Below are positions 23,554 to 32,664 of a stretch of 64,000 nt of DNA, piece by piece. Source of the stretch: Mesorhizobium sp. (GTDB lineage: Bacteria > Pseudomonadota > Alphaproteobacteria > Rhizobiales > Rhizobiaceae); contig NZ_SUGA01000020.1 of the NCBI RefSeq assembly GCF_004963255.1, forward strand, positions 1 to 64,000, written 5' to 3'. The notes under the pieces are model-generated. The model saw only the letters and a program-made list of their open reading frames with translations, had not been told where the DNA came from and made no database searches. A program made the translations under genes and the position numbers. Each line of letters opens with the position of its first letter. Positions within the stretch are counted from its first letter, which is position 1.

Positions 23554-24561
23554 CTATTCGGCGGGCACGTGTCTGGCGGTCACAGCGTTGCCGTCCTTCT
23601 TGGCGCGGTATTCGCTGTAGGCGGCGATCAGCATGTCCTCGTCGCGATATTGCGGCACCCAGCCGAGCTGGCGCTCGGCCTTCGATACGTCGAGCACGCA
23701 TTCCTCGTCGGCGATCAAATACTGTTCAGGATCCATGATCGGCATGTTGAGCAAATCGAGCAGGTCGAGCGCGCGCTTGACCGCCCAGCCGGGTGTCGGC
23801 AGCAGGATCGACTTCGAGCCGGCATGGCGGATGAGGTCGCCGAGCAGTTTCTTGACCGGCGGCGGATTGAGCGAGCCAAGATTGTAAGCCTCGTTCGGCA
23901 CACCGGCCTTCCAGGCGGCGCGGGCGGCTTCCGCGCAGTCGAACACCGAGATGAACTGATAGGGATTCCTGCCCGAACCGATCATCGGCACCGGAAGATT
24001 CCAGTCGATCAGCTTGAACAGTTTTTCCAGGATGCCGAGGCGCCCCGGCCCGATGATCAGGCGCGGCCTGAAAAGCGAGATCGACATGCCGCGCTTGCGC
24101 CATTCGATGGCGAGCTCCTCGGTCTTGAGCTTCGACAGGCCATATTCGCCGAGCGGCGCGACTGGATGGTCCTCGGTCATCGGCAGCACCACAGTGTGGC
24201 CGTAGATCATGTCGGTGGTATAGTGGACGAGCTTCGAGGCGCCGGCCTTGTCCATCGCCTGGATGATGTTCTCGGTGCCGTGGAAGTTCACCGGGAAGAA
24301 GAAATCATGGCGCTTGGCGCGCACCTGGATCGGCGACAGCATCTTGGCCGACAGATTGTAGACCATGTCGTCCGCCTTGAGCCCGACCGCCGCGACCGAG
24401 GCCGGATCGGTCACATCGCAGGTGATGAAGCGCATCGAACGGTAATGCGGTAGGTCGCTCTTCACTATGTCGGCGACGACGACATTCTCGCCATCGGCGA
24501 CGAGCTTGGGTGCAAGGTGACGGCCGACGAAACCGTCGCCGCCGAAAATCACATGTCTCAT
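23554..24561 (-). CDS. NAD(P)-dependent epimerase/dehydratase (extended SDR)
   Basis: A 335-residue protein starting MRHVIFGGDGFVGRHLAP, with the nucleotide motif GGDGFVG (GxxGxxG) at residues 7-13. The catalytic region has VHYTTDMIYGH (Thr/Ser) and GEYGLSKLKTEEL, where YxxxK is the SDR Tyr-Lys pair. Extended SDRs act on nucleotide sugars or sterol/lipid alcohols. It overlaps the EamA-like gene by ATGA at 24558-24561 and is 22 bases ahead of the aminotransferase. In mycobacteria the partner of DprE1 is a short SDR; this protein is an extended SDR, so a direct DprE2 equivalence is not supported. Confidence 0.85.
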   Translation of the reverse strand: MRHVIFGGDGFVGRHLAPKLVADGENVVVADIVKSDLPHYRSMRFITCDVTDPASVAAVGLKADDMVYNLSAKMLSPIQVRAKRHDFFFPVNFHGTENIIQAMDKAGASKLVHYTTDMIYGHTVVLPMTEDHPVAPLGEYGLSKLKTEELAIEWRKRGMSISLFRPRLIIGPGRLGILEKLFKLIDWNLPVPMIGSGRNPYQFISVFDCAEAARAAWKAGVPNEAYNLGSLNPPPVKKLLGDLIRHAGSKSILLPTPGWAVKRALDLLDLLNMPIMDPEQYLIADEECVLDVSKAERQLGWVPQYRDEDMLIAAYSEYRAKKDGNAVTARHVPAE

Positions 24562-24992
24562 CGAACGATCTCGCTTGTCTGGATTTCGTCGGACGCGATG
24601 GATGCGGTCCGGTCCTCGTGCTCGCGCCCACTTTGCGCGATCAGGATCGTGCCGACGCAGATGCAGGCGATGCCGGCGATGCGCCAGCCATTGAGGTCCT
24701 CGCGGAAGACGAAATAGGCAAAGATCGCCACGGCGACATAGGCGAGGCTGAGGAACGGATAGGCGAAGCTGAGCTCGACCTTGGACAGCACATAGAGATG
24801 CGACGCCATCGAGATGACGAAGGTGCACAGACCGAGGAACACCCATGGGCTGAACACGATCTGCAGCAGCCTGACGAGCGGATTGACGCCTTCGAAGGAG
24901 ATCGGCCCCATCGACATCATGCCTTGCTTCAGCATCAGCTGCGCCGCGGCATTGGTCATGACCGTGAAGAGAATGAAGACTATGTATTTCAT
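24558..24992 (-). CDS. small EamA/DMT-family transporter (ArnE/F-like flippase candidate)
   Basis: A 144-residue membrane protein with four helices: KYIVFILFTVMTNAAAQLML, then two central helices around FLGLCTFVISMASHLYVL and PFLSLAYVAVAIFAYFVF, and WRIAGIACICVGTILIA. Single-repeat EamA proteins of this size include ArnE and ArnF, which together flip undecaprenyl-phosphate-L-Ara4N. ATG 24992 is preferred because the preceding 35 codons are not hydrophobic or conserved-looking. In the present cluster it is a reasonable candidate for flipping a polyprenyl-phosphate sugar, but amine/drug export by an SMR-like dimer cannot be excluded. Confidence 0.75.
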   Translation of the reverse strand: MKYIVFILFTVMTNAAAQLMLKQGMMSMGPISFEGVNPLVRLLQIVFSPWVFLGLCTFVISMASHLYVLSKVELSFAYPFLSLAYVAVAIFAYFVFREDLNGWRIAGIACICVGTILIAQSGREHEDRTASIASDEIQTSEIVR

Positions 24993-25115
24993 TGTTGCTA
25001 CCCCGCCCCCTTGGGCGGTCCTATTACAGACCTGCAAATATTTCGTGAAGTCGCGACCCTGTTTGAGTAAACCCTGGCGTAACGCTTTGTTTACCATGAT
25101 TTATTCGAATTCTAT

Positions 25116-26471
25116 CTATTCCGCGGCTTCAGCTCTTCCTTGTCCGATCTCCAGTCTCTTGGCGGTACGCGCCCAGAAGCTTGACAGGAAAGCCGGGTCG
25201 CGAAGCGCCTCCAGCCGTTGCCAATGCGGGAACGACGCGGCGAATGTCTCAGGCCCCATCCGGGCGTCCTTGTAGGGGTTCACCGCCCCGCCCGCCTCGA
25301 CCGTGATGCGGTCGAGTTCGGCAAGCAGCCGCAACGTCCTTTCGCCCCGGTTCGGGAAATCGAGTGTCAGCGTGTAGCCAGGGCGCGGGAACGACAGCAG
25401 CGCCGGCGAGCGGACATCGCCGAAGCGCTTGAGCACCGTCAGGAACGATCCCTGCGCTGCCCGTCGCGCCGCCTCGAGCAGCGCGGGCACGATGCGGCGG
25501 GCCTTCTCCTCCGGCACCACGCTCTGGTGCTGGAAAAACCCGCGCGGCCCGTAGAGCCGGTTCCAGTCGCGGACGCCGTCGAGCGGAAAGAAGAAGCCCT
25601 GATAGCCCGCCTGGCACGGGACCGCGGATTTGCCCTTTTTCCAGCGGTAGGCTGCGTTGAAGGCCGTGAGGAAGGGCCGGTTCAGCACATTGAACGGCGG
25701 TTGCACCGGCACGGAAAGCCGGCTGCCGGCATTCGCGGCGGCGTGCGAGCCGTGTTCGGCATGGTTGCCGGTGAACAAAAGGCCGCGCCCGCGCCCATGG
25801 CCGCCGGCAAGCTGGTCGATCCAGGCGACGGCATATTCGTTAGCCTGGTCCGCCGCCTCGGCAAGATCGAAAAATTCGTCGAGATCGCGAAACCGCGTCG
25901 CCTTCTCCGTGATGTCGAGCGACGGCACGCGCAGAAGCTTGATCGATGCCGACAGGATCAGCCCGGTCAGGCCCATGCCGCCGGTCGTCGCCCCGAACAG
26001 GCGGACATTGTCGGTCTGCGAGCAGCGATAGGTCCGGCCGTCGGACCTCAGCAGCGTCAAGGCCTCGACATGACCGCCAAAGGTGCCGCGCCGATGGTGG
26101 TTCTTGCCGTGGACGTCGTTGGCGATCGCGCCGCCCAGCGTCACGAACTGCGTGCCCGGAACAACGGCCGGAAAGAAGCCGTAGGGAGCGGCATAGGCGA
26201 TGATGTCGCAAAGCAGCGTGCCGGCATCGGCTTCCAGAACGCCGGTCTCGGCGTTGAAGGAACGGATGCGGTTGAGCGGCCGCATGTCGACCACCATGCC
26301 GGCATCGTTCTGGCAGCTATCGCCATAGGAGCGGCCATGTCCGTAGGCGAGCAGCGATCCGGCTTTCGCCCCGCCGCGCCTCAGCAAGGCGATGGCCTCA
26401 TCCGCCGAGATCGCCTTGCGCGCCGGCGGCGTCGCCAGTCCGAAGCTGCCGAAGCGCTCCTGCCCCATCAC
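25116..26471 (-). CDS. FAD-dependent oxidase, DprE1-like (decaprenylphosphoryl-ribose oxidase family)
   Basis: A 451-residue flavoprotein of the vanillyl-alcohol-oxidase fold. The FAD-binding stretch AYGHGRSYGDSCQND (about residues 42-56) with preceding RRGGAKAGSLL, VVPGTQFVTLGGAIANDVHGKNHH (about 100-123, in pieces) and TTGGMGLTGLI are the DprE1 blocks; the C-terminal ALO-type domain has VNPYKDARMG. DprE1 oxidises the 2'-hydroxyl of polyprenylphosphoryl-ribose on the way to arabinose. It overlaps the UbiA gene by ATGA at 26468-26471. That pairing mirrors Rv3790/Rv3806c of mycobacteria and the noe arabinosyl-donor genes of Azorhizobium, as I remember them. Confidence 0.82.
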   Translation of the reverse strand: MMGQERFGSFGLATPPARKAISADEAIALLRRGGAKAGSLLAYGHGRSYGDSCQNDAGMVVDMRPLNRIRSFNAETGVLEADAGTLLCDIIAYAAPYGFFPAVVPGTQFVTLGGAIANDVHGKNHHRRGTFGGHVEALTLLRSDGRTYRCSQTDNVRLFGATTGGMGLTGLILSASIKLLRVPSLDITEKATRFRDLDEFFDLAEAADQANEYAVAWIDQLAGGHGRGRGLLFTGNHAEHGSHAAANAGSRLSVPVQPPFNVLNRPFLTAFNAAYRWKKGKSAVPCQAGYQGFFFPLDGVRDWNRLYGPRGFFQHQSVVPEEKARRIVPALLEAARRAAQGSFLTVLKRFGDVRSPALLSFPRPGYTLTLDFPNRGERTLRLLAELDRITVEAGGAVNPYKDARMGPETFAASFPHWQRLEALRDPAFLSSFWARTAKRLEIGQGRAEAAE

Positions 26472-27901
26472 CAGCCTCCGGCGACGAGGAAGACCGCGCC
26501 GATCGCGACGACGATCTGGCTGCGCCAGTCACGGATGATGAAGACGACCGGGTCGTCATGCATCTCGTCGCGTCGGGCGAGGATCCAGACGCGCATCGTG
26601 AGGTAGAGCACGATCGGCGCCAGCGGCCATATCAGCCAGGGATGCGGGTAAAGCTCGCGCACCGCCGGGCTGTCCATATAGAGCGCGAGCACCAGCGCCG
26701 AGGAGAAGGCCGACGCCATGCCGGCCTGGGCGACGATCTCCTGGTCCTCGGTGCGATAGCCGCGGCCGGCGATGCGCTCGCCCGGCGGAATGGCGGTGGT
26801 GCGCAGTTCGACGAAGCGCTTCACCAGCGCCAGCGACAGGAAGAAGAAGATCGAAAAGGCAAGCAGCCAGAAGGAAACGTCCACGCCGGTGGCGGCCGCG
26901 CCCGCCAGCACGCGGATCGTGTAAAGGCCGGCAAGCGTCAGCACATCGACCAGAAGCATGCGCTTGAACGACAGCGAATAGGCGGTGGTGACGACCAGAT
27001 AGCCGGCAAGCACGCCAAGGAATTCGATCGGCAGGAACAGGCCAGCGGCGATGCCGATCGCCAGCAGCGCCGCGATCGCGCTCATGCCGAACGGAATGGA
27101 CAATGCGCCGCTGGCGAAAGGCCGGCTGCGCTTGGTCGGATGCTTGCGGTCGAGGGCCAGGTCGAAGAAATCGTTGAGGATGTAGATGGCGGACGCCACC
27201 GCGCTGAAGGACACGAACGCCAGCAGGCATTCCCAGATCATATTGGGATTGAAATATTCGTGCGACAGCACCATTGGCACGGCGATCAGTGCGTTCTTCA
27301 GCCACTGATGCATGCGCAGCATCTTGATATAGGTTCTGAGTGTCGGCTTCGGCGCCGGCATTGCTTCGGCCTGATGCGCTGCCTGCCAGCGCCGGGCGCT
27401 GCGGTCGGGCGCCACCACCAGCGCATTCCGCGCGGCGTCGAACACTTTGAGGTCGTGGCGGCTGTTGCCGGCGTAATCGAAGCCCGCATCGCCATAGGCG
27501 GCGACCAGAGCGGAGCACTTGCGGCCCGAGGTCATGTTATGCGGGCCGTCGGTCGCCAGCACGCGATCGAAAATGCCGAGATGCGCCGCGATGGCTTCCG
27601 CAAATTTGCGGGGAGTTCCGGTCGCCAGCACGATCACGCGGCCCTCTCGATGCTCGGCGCGCAAACGGTCGATCAATTCCTGACGGTAAGGCAGCGAGGC
27701 CGGGTCGATGTCGACGCGCAGGGATATTTCCTGCTTAAGCCGCGCCGGACCGCCGGTCAGCCAGAGCGGCAGCAGAAAGAAATAGAGCGGGTTCTTCTTG
27801 AGGAGGATGAACAGGCCTTCCCACAGAAGGTCCGTTGCAACCAACGTCCCGTCGAGATCGACCGCAAGCGGAATTGCGTTCCTGTCCGACCTCGCGTCCA
27901 T
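26468..27901 (-). CDS. HAD phosphatase-UbiA prenyltransferase fusion
   Basis: A 477-residue fusion. Residues 1-185 are a HAD hydrolase (motif I VDLDGTLVATD at about 14-24; VIVLATGTPRKFAEAI is motif II). From about 190 it is a UbiA membrane prenyltransferase with the first Asp-rich motif NDFFDLALDRKHPTKRSRP and about eight helices. In DprE1-containing clusters the UbiA protein is a 5-phosphoribosyl-1-diphosphate:polyprenyl-phosphate phosphoribosyltransferase (Rv3806c) and the HAD removes the 5-phosphate. One polypeptide could therefore do both first steps toward polyprenylphosphoryl-ribose. It is the first gene of the surface block; no strong promoter is seen in the 261 bases before it. Confidence 0.85.
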   Translation of the reverse strand: MDARSDRNAIPLAVDLDGTLVATDLLWEGLFILLKKNPLYFFLLPLWLTGGPARLKQEISLRVDIDPASLPYRQELIDRLRAEHREGRVIVLATGTPRKFAEAIAAHLGIFDRVLATDGPHNMTSGRKCSALVAAYGDAGFDYAGNSRHDLKVFDAARNALVVAPDRSARRWQAAHQAEAMPAPKPTLRTYIKMLRMHQWLKNALIAVPMVLSHEYFNPNMIWECLLAFVSFSAVASAIYILNDFFDLALDRKHPTKRSRPFASGALSIPFGMSAIAALLAIGIAAGLFLPIEFLGVLAGYLVVTTAYSLSFKRMLLVDVLTLAGLYTIRVLAGAAATGVDVSFWLLAFSIFFFLSLALVKRFVELRTTAIPPGERIAGRGYRTEDQEIVAQAGMASAFSSALVLALYMDSPAVRELYPHPWLIWPLAPIVLYLTMRVWILARRDEMHDDPVVFIIRDWRSQIVVAIGAVFLVAGGW

Positions 27902-28103
27902 TGTCCTGCCCCGATTGAGCGCGGGATCCCGAAACTCCAGATCCGGGAAGGACCACGCGCCAATTCAACCCACGCCGTGTGCCGGCGTCCTTGGGGAGCA
28001 GATATAGCCGGGGATGACGCAGCGAACGTTAAAACGTGCGGTTGCAGGGAATGGTCATGCCGGTTTTTCGGGCGTCATCGTTAAGCGTCGGCTACCGGAA
28101 ACG

Positions 28104-28132
28104 ATAAAAGGCCGGACATCGGTCCGGCCTTT
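28104..28132 (-). terminator. intrinsic terminator of the small exported-protein gene
   Basis: AAAGGCCGGAC (28107-28117), four-base loop, GTCCGGCCTTT (28122-28132): perfect 11-bp stem, with TTTTATCG following on the minus strand, 30 bases past the stop at 28163. Confidence 0.88.
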
Positions 28133-28162
28133 GCCAATCTTGCCGCGCCAATCCGTGGCGCG

Positions 28163-28426
28163 TTACTTGATGCGGGCGGTCCCACCCGAAATTTCGACCG
28201 TTTCCGAACCGGTCAGGGCTTCGAGGTCACCATTGGGCAGGGTGACGAAGCAGCCGTTCGAGCAGAACTCCACCGTCTCGCCGGCACCGAGCGTCAGCTC
28301 GCTCTTGGCGCCGCCTTCGGTCACGACCAGGGTCCGCGTCTGAGCGTCCCTGTTGATCGCGCTGGCGGCGAAAGCCGAACCGCCCAAGGCCAGCAAAGCG
28401 ATGGCGGCAACGACAGACTTCCACAT
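28163..28426 (-). CDS. small exported protein, 87 aa
   Basis: MWKSVVAAIALLALGGSAFA is a clear signal peptide (cut after AFA or ASA). The mature ~65 residues are a beta-rich acidic domain with ETVEFCSNGCFVTLPNG holding two cysteines four residues apart (C-S-N-G-C), probably a disulfide, and an ending TVEISGGTARIK. I do not recognise a named domain, but small periplasmic proteins of this kind are common in Rhizobiales. It has its own promoter-like sequence (28497-28524) and a strong terminator, so it is a single-gene unit, likely well expressed. Confidence 0.75.
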   Translation of the reverse strand: MWKSVVAAIALLALGGSAFAASAINRDAQTRTLVVTEGGAKSELTLGAGETVEFCSNGCFVTLPNGDLEALTGSETVEISGGTARIK

Positions 28427-28496
28427 TGCATTTCCGGTGTTTCACACACCGCCTCTGTTCAAAATTTGCAAGGCATTCTCGCCCTTTGCATCGAAG

Positions 28497-28524
28497 CTTA
28501 TATGAGATGTTACCTGAACCGCAA
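28497..28524 (-). promoter_or_regulatory. candidate sigma-70-type promoter for the small exported protein
   Basis: Minus strand TTGCGG (28524-28519), 16-base spacer, TATAAG (28502-28497), about 70 bases ahead of ATG 28426. Match to consensus is fair only. Confidence 0.35.
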
Positions 28525-28580
28525 CTGAATGCCGCATTCATGCCACAATCGGTTTCGACGCCGGATGTGCCCGCGCCGCA

Positions 28581-28720
28581 GGTGTGCTGAGATTCAGGTC
28601 AGGCCGAGTCGAAAGTGGTGGGGTCCGAGAACCGGAGCAGAGCGTACTTGAAGTACGTGAGCACCGGAAGCGCAGGACCCCGCCATTTGCAGACCGGCTT
28701 CACCTGAATATCAGCACACC
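28581..28720. repeat. 140-bp long-hairpin repeat, copy 1
   Basis: Ends are a perfect 10-bp inverted repeat GGTGTGCTGA...TCAGCACACC, continued inward by ATTCAGGT/ACCTGAAT. The internal stem GGTGGGGTCC/GGACCCCGCC encloses GAGAACCGGAGC..GTACTT-G-AAGTAC..GCACCGGAAGC. Copy 2 at 57759-57897 keeps all parts. The element starts at the base next to the stop codon of the MscS-type gene (28721). Confidence 0.85.
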
Positions 28721-31210
28721 TCAGCCTGGGTCGGGCTTGCGGCCCTTCCGCTTTATCTTGGCAAGCCGTTCCCGTTCGGCCGCGGCTTCCTCCTCCAGCC
28801 TCTGGCGCTCGGCGAATTCGGCTTCGATCTTGTCGTCGTCGATCGGCCAGGCTTCGTGCTTGTTCGTCTCGACCACGGCGCGCGGCGTCGACGGGATTTC
28901 GATCCGCTCGTCCTCGAAGATATCGAAGATGGCGAAACGAATATCGTTCTGCACGACGCTGCTGTTCATGATGTCGGCAACGAAAACGCGAATTTCGAAC
29001 TCGAGAGCGGCCGCCCCGAAATTAGCGAAGAGGACGAACGGCTCCGGATTCTTCAGCACCATCGGATGGGCGCGGGCAATATCCAGCAGGATGGCATGGA
29101 CGCGCCTCACGTCGCTGCCATAGGCGACGCCGACCTTGATTTCGACCCGCCCCAGCTTGTTGCGATGCGTCCAGTTGCCGACCGCGTTGTTGATGAGGTT
29201 CGAATTGGGCAGGATCACCGACTGCCGCTGGAAGGTCTCGATCTCGGTGGCGCGCACACTGATCTTGCGCACCGTGCCGCTGACATCGCCGGCGACGATC
29301 CAGTCGCCGACCTTGAACGGCCGCTCGGCAAGCAGGATGAGGCCCGAAACGAAATTCGAGACGACGTTCTGCAGGCCGAAGCCGATGCCGAGCGAAAGCG
29401 CACCGGCAACCAGCGCCAGGTTGGAAAGATCGATGCCGGCCGCCGAGATGCCGACCAGGCCGGCAATCGCCACGCCGGCATAGCCGACGCCGAGCCGGAT
29501 CGAGTTGCGCACGCCGGCATCGACCTTGCCGCGCGCCATCACCGAGCCGTCCAGCCAGCCCTGGAACCAGCGCGTCAGGAAATAGCCGATGACGAAGACG
29601 ACGATGCCGCTGAGGATGCCTAGGAAAGAGATGGTCACCGACCCGATCGAGACGCCGGTCGCCAGCTTATAGGCCCAGGCCTCGATATCGCCGGGCTGGA
29701 ATCCCCACATCAACAGGATCAGCGGCAGGAACACCACGACGATCATCAGGTTGATGGCGATGCTGACCACCAGCCCGAGTTGGTCGAGCGCGGTATCCTC
29801 GTAGCTTGAATTTTCCGAAAGCCAGCGCCCGACCGAAGTGTCGGCGAAACCTCCCTCCTCGCCGATCGCGCGCGCCGACAGGAAGCCGATATAGGCCGTC
29901 ACCAGGACGGTCCCGGTCACCACAACCTGGAACGCGACGAAAAGCGACAGGCCGATATAGCCGAGCAGTGCCGCGGCAATGGTGAACAGGCCGAGCCCGA
30001 CGGCAATGAAACGAAGCCAGGCCGGCCAGGGACGCCATGAGCCGTCCTCCGCCTTGAAAGGCTTCAACCATCCCATCAGGATCAGGATGACGCCGATGAT
30101 GATGGTTGCGATAAAGCTCCTGGCGATCGTCAGCGAAAGCGGCGAGCCCATCTTCTCGTTGACGACCGACAGGAAGTAATTCAAGCCGAGCACCAGGGCC
30201 ATCGCGGTCGTCAGCCCGACGAGCCAGCGCGCCGGCCCCGTCGCGACCGGGATCAGGCGCCAGTTGGGCAGCCGCGGCTCAAGGGCGGCGTTGGTCAGCC
30301 GGTTGACGCAGAACACCATGCCGATCACCGTCAGCAGGGCATTGAGGAACGTGCCAATGTCGCCGCGCAGCACATTGTAATAGTTGAAGAAGAACACGGC
30401 CGAGGCGAAGAAGACGCCGAGCGCCAGGGTCGGCAGCAGCGTCGACCAGAAGGCGACCGACAGCCGGCTGAGATAGGACGGCTCCTCGATGGTTGGGTCG
30501 GCCTCGAAGATGCGGCCGAACAAGCGCCTGCCGCCGATCAAGAGCACGGCCGCCAGCGCCAGCGCCATCAGCGTCGCGGCAAGGATCGCCTGGAACTTGA
30601 ATTTGAGGGCGAAGCTCAGCCAGGACGACACCGCCTTGTACAGACCCGAGATCTGGTCATGCGCGTCGGAAAAGGCCTGCGGGCTCAGCGCGTCGTTCAG
30701 GTCATAGTGTTTGGTGATGACGCTGCGAAAAAGTTCGCTGCGCATGACGGCGATCTTGTCGACCAGCCCGTTGACGCGGATCGACAGATTCTGCGCGCTG
30801 GCGACGACGGCGTTGATCTCGGCCTTCTCCGAGACAAGCGCGCTGCGCTCGTTGCTGACGATCGCCGGCTCGGGCGGCTGCCCCTGTGCCGGAGGCGGCC
30901 CAAGCACCTCGACGCGGGCGTTGATATCGTTGAGGCGTTGGCGGAATGCCAGCGCGCTGGTCAGCGCCGCCCGCGAAATATCCTCGAGTTGCAGGCGGAT
31001 ATCGACCAGCCCCGCATCGTCCTGGTCGGGGTCGCCCAGTTTCTTCTCCAGCCCGTCCGTCCTGGTCGTAAGGTCCTGGATGACCTTGGTCTGGTCGGCG
31101 ACGAGTTGCGCCGAGCCGTGGCCGATCGCCTGCGCCGACGCGTCGAACACCGGCTGCCCGAAGACAGCGACGATGACGACCAAGATCAGGCGCAGCAGGC
31201 GGAAAAACAT
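28721..31210 (-). CDS. DUF3772 domain-containing mechanosensitive channel (MscS family)
   Basis: An 829-residue inner-membrane protein. A signal/first helix (LLRLILVVIVAVFGQPV) leads to a periplasmic helical domain (about 30-200, DUF3772) containing coiled-coil-like stretches. About ten more helices follow, then the MscS core: LVAGALSLGIGFGLQNVVSNFVSGLILLAERPFKVGDW (in pieces, about 625-665) holds the pore helix TM3 and the beta-domain start, with VILPNSNLINNAVGNWTH after it. The C-terminus is a charged tail. Family members open on membrane tension during osmotic downshift; the large sensor part may modulate gating. It stands 192 bases from the divergent soxB gene. Confidence 0.9.
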   Translation of the reverse strand: MFFRLLRLILVVIVAVFGQPVFDASAQAIGHGSAQLVADQTKVIQDLTTRTDGLEKKLGDPDQDDAGLVDIRLQLEDISRAALTSALAFRQRLNDINARVEVLGPPPAQGQPPEPAIVSNERSALVSEKAEINAVVASAQNLSIRVNGLVDKIAVMRSELFRSVITKHYDLNDALSPQAFSDAHDQISGLYKAVSSWLSFALKFKFQAILAATLMALALAAVLLIGGRRLFGRIFEADPTIEEPSYLSRLSVAFWSTLLPTLALGVFFASAVFFFNYYNVLRGDIGTFLNALLTVIGMVFCVNRLTNAALEPRLPNWRLIPVATGPARWLVGLTTAMALVLGLNYFLSVVNEKMGSPLSLTIARSFIATIIIGVILILMGWLKPFKAEDGSWRPWPAWLRFIAVGLGLFTIAAALLGYIGLSLFVAFQVVVTGTVLVTAYIGFLSARAIGEEGGFADTSVGRWLSENSSYEDTALDQLGLVVSIAINLMIVVVFLPLILLMWGFQPGDIEAWAYKLATGVSIGSVTISFLGILSGIVVFVIGYFLTRWFQGWLDGSVMARGKVDAGVRNSIRLGVGYAGVAIAGLVGISAAGIDLSNLALVAGALSLGIGFGLQNVVSNFVSGLILLAERPFKVGDWIVAGDVSGTVRKISVRATEIETFQRQSVILPNSNLINNAVGNWTHRNKLGRVEIKVGVAYGSDVRRVHAILLDIARAHPMVLKNPEPFVLFANFGAAALEFEIRVFVADIMNSSVVQNDIRFAIFDIFEDERIEIPSTPRAVVETNKHEAWPIDDDKIEAEFAERQRLEEEAAAERERLAKIKRKGRKPDPG

Positions 31211-31338
31211 GGCGTTGTGGCGACTCGCGGCCGAAAAATCCTCGAAATTCCGCCCTTGATAAAGACCGGTCTATCGGGCGGCAAGCCGTCCCGGTCGCGT
31301 CGAGCGGAGTCGGCCTGTCGAAAAGCGATGGCGCAATC

Positions 31339-31369
31339 TTGGCTTTGCGCTTCCCGCCTGCTCTATAGT
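31339..31369 (+). promoter_or_regulatory. candidate promoter of the sox operon
   Basis: TTGGCT (31339-31344) and TATAGT (31364-31369) with a 19-base spacer, 33 bases before ATG 31403. The spacer is a little long; offered as the best match in the 192-base gap. Confidence 0.35.
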
Positions 31370-31402
31370 CTGCCGCCTCGCATCATAAGGACGATAGGAA
31401 GA

Positions 31403-32662
31403 ATGGCGGAATATTCAGCCTTTTCGCTGCTCAAGAATGCGCTGGCCGGCAACAAGGATTGGAAGCCCGCCTGGCGCAAGCCTGACCCCAAGGCTTCCTA
31501 CGATGTGATCGTCATCGGCGGCGGCGGGCACGGTCTTTCGACCGCCTATTACCTTGCCAGGGAACACGGCATCACCAATGTCGCCGTGCTGGAAAAAGGC
31601 TGGCTGGGCTCGGGCAATGTCGGCCGCAACACCACGGCCGTGCGCTCCAACTATCTCTTGCCGCAGAACACACGCTTCTACGAGCATTCGATGAAGCTGT
31701 GGGAGAACCTCTCGCACGACCTCAACTACAACGTCATGTTCTCGCAGCGCGGCTGCCTTAACCTTGCGCACACCCCTGCTCAGCTCGACGATTATGCGAG
31801 ACGAGGCAACGCCATGCGCCATCTCGGCGTCGACGCCGAACTGATGAGCGTCGAGCAGATCAAGCGGCTTGTGCCGGCGCTGGATGTCTCGGGTTCGGCC
31901 CGCTTCCCGGTGCTTGGCGGGCTGATGCAGCCGCGGGCTGGCACCGCCCGTCACGACGCGGTCGCCTGGGGCTATGCGCGCGGCGCCGACCGGCGCGGCG
32001 TCGACATCATCGAGAATTGCGAGGTGACCGGCTTCCTGCGCGACGGCGGTCGCATCACCGGCGTTTCGACGACGCGTGGCGAAATCCGCGCCAAGAAGGT
32101 CGCACTTGCCGTTGCCGGCAGCACCGGTCACGTCATGCAGCTTGCCGGCATTTCGCACATGCCGATCGAAAGCCATGTGCTGCAGGCCTTCGTCTCGGAA
32201 TCGCTGAAGCCGGTGATCGACACCGTTCTCACCTTCGGCATGGGCCACTTCTACATTTCGCAGTCCGACAAGGGCGGCCTCGTCTATGGCGGCGACCTCG
32301 ACGGCTACAACAGCTACGCCCAGCGCGGCAGCCTGCCGATCGTCGATGAGGTGATGAGCGAGATGCTGGCGCTGTTCCCGGGTCTCGCCCGGGTGCGCAT
32401 GCTGCGCTCCTGGGGCGGGCTGTGCGACATGACGATGGACGGCTCGCCGATCATCACCACCGGCCCGTTGCCGGGCATGTATCTCAATTGCGGCTGGTGC
32501 TACGGCGGCTTCAAGGCGACGCCCGCCTCCGGCTGGTGCTTTGCCTATACCATCGCCAAGGACGAGCCGCACGAGTTCAACGCGCCCTTCACGCTCGACC
32601 GCTTCTATCGCGGCTTGATCATCGACGACAAAGGCCAGGGCGCGAATCCGCGGCTGCACTAG
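31403..32662 (+). CDS. soxB: sarcosine oxidase subunit beta
   Basis: A 419-residue flavoprotein starting MAEYSAFSLLKNAL, a start typical of SoxB. The ADP-binding motif is VIVIGGGGHGLSTAYYLA (about residues 34-51); VGRNTTAVRSNYL follows. SoxB carries covalent FMN and noncovalent FAD and demethylates sarcosine to glycine with O2, producing H2O2; with THF bound to SoxA the methyl becomes 5,10-methylene-THF. Length matches SoxB (about 405-417). The frame is open upstream to 30659, but the SoxB-like sequence begins at 31403. A palindromic repeat separates it from soxD, unusual for this normally compact operon. Confidence 0.95.
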   Translation: MAEYSAFSLLKNALAGNKDWKPAWRKPDPKASYDVIVIGGGGHGLSTAYYLAREHGITNVAVLEKGWLGSGNVGRNTTAVRSNYLLPQNTRFYEHSMKLWENLSHDLNYNVMFSQRGCLNLAHTPAQLDDYARRGNAMRHLGVDAELMSVEQIKRLVPALDVSGSARFPVLGGLMQPRAGTARHDAVAWGYARGADRRGVDIIENCEVTGFLRDGGRITGVSTTRGEIRAKKVALAVAGSTGHVMQLAGISHMPIESHVLQAFVSESLKPVIDTVLTFGMGHFYISQSDKGGLVYGGDLDGYNSYAQRGSLPIVDEVMSEMLALFPGLARVRMLRSWGGLCDMTMDGSPIITTGPLPGMYLNCGWCYGGFKATPASGWCFAYTIAKDEPHEFNAPFTLDRFYRGLIIDDKGQGANPRLH

Positions 32663-32664
32663 GG

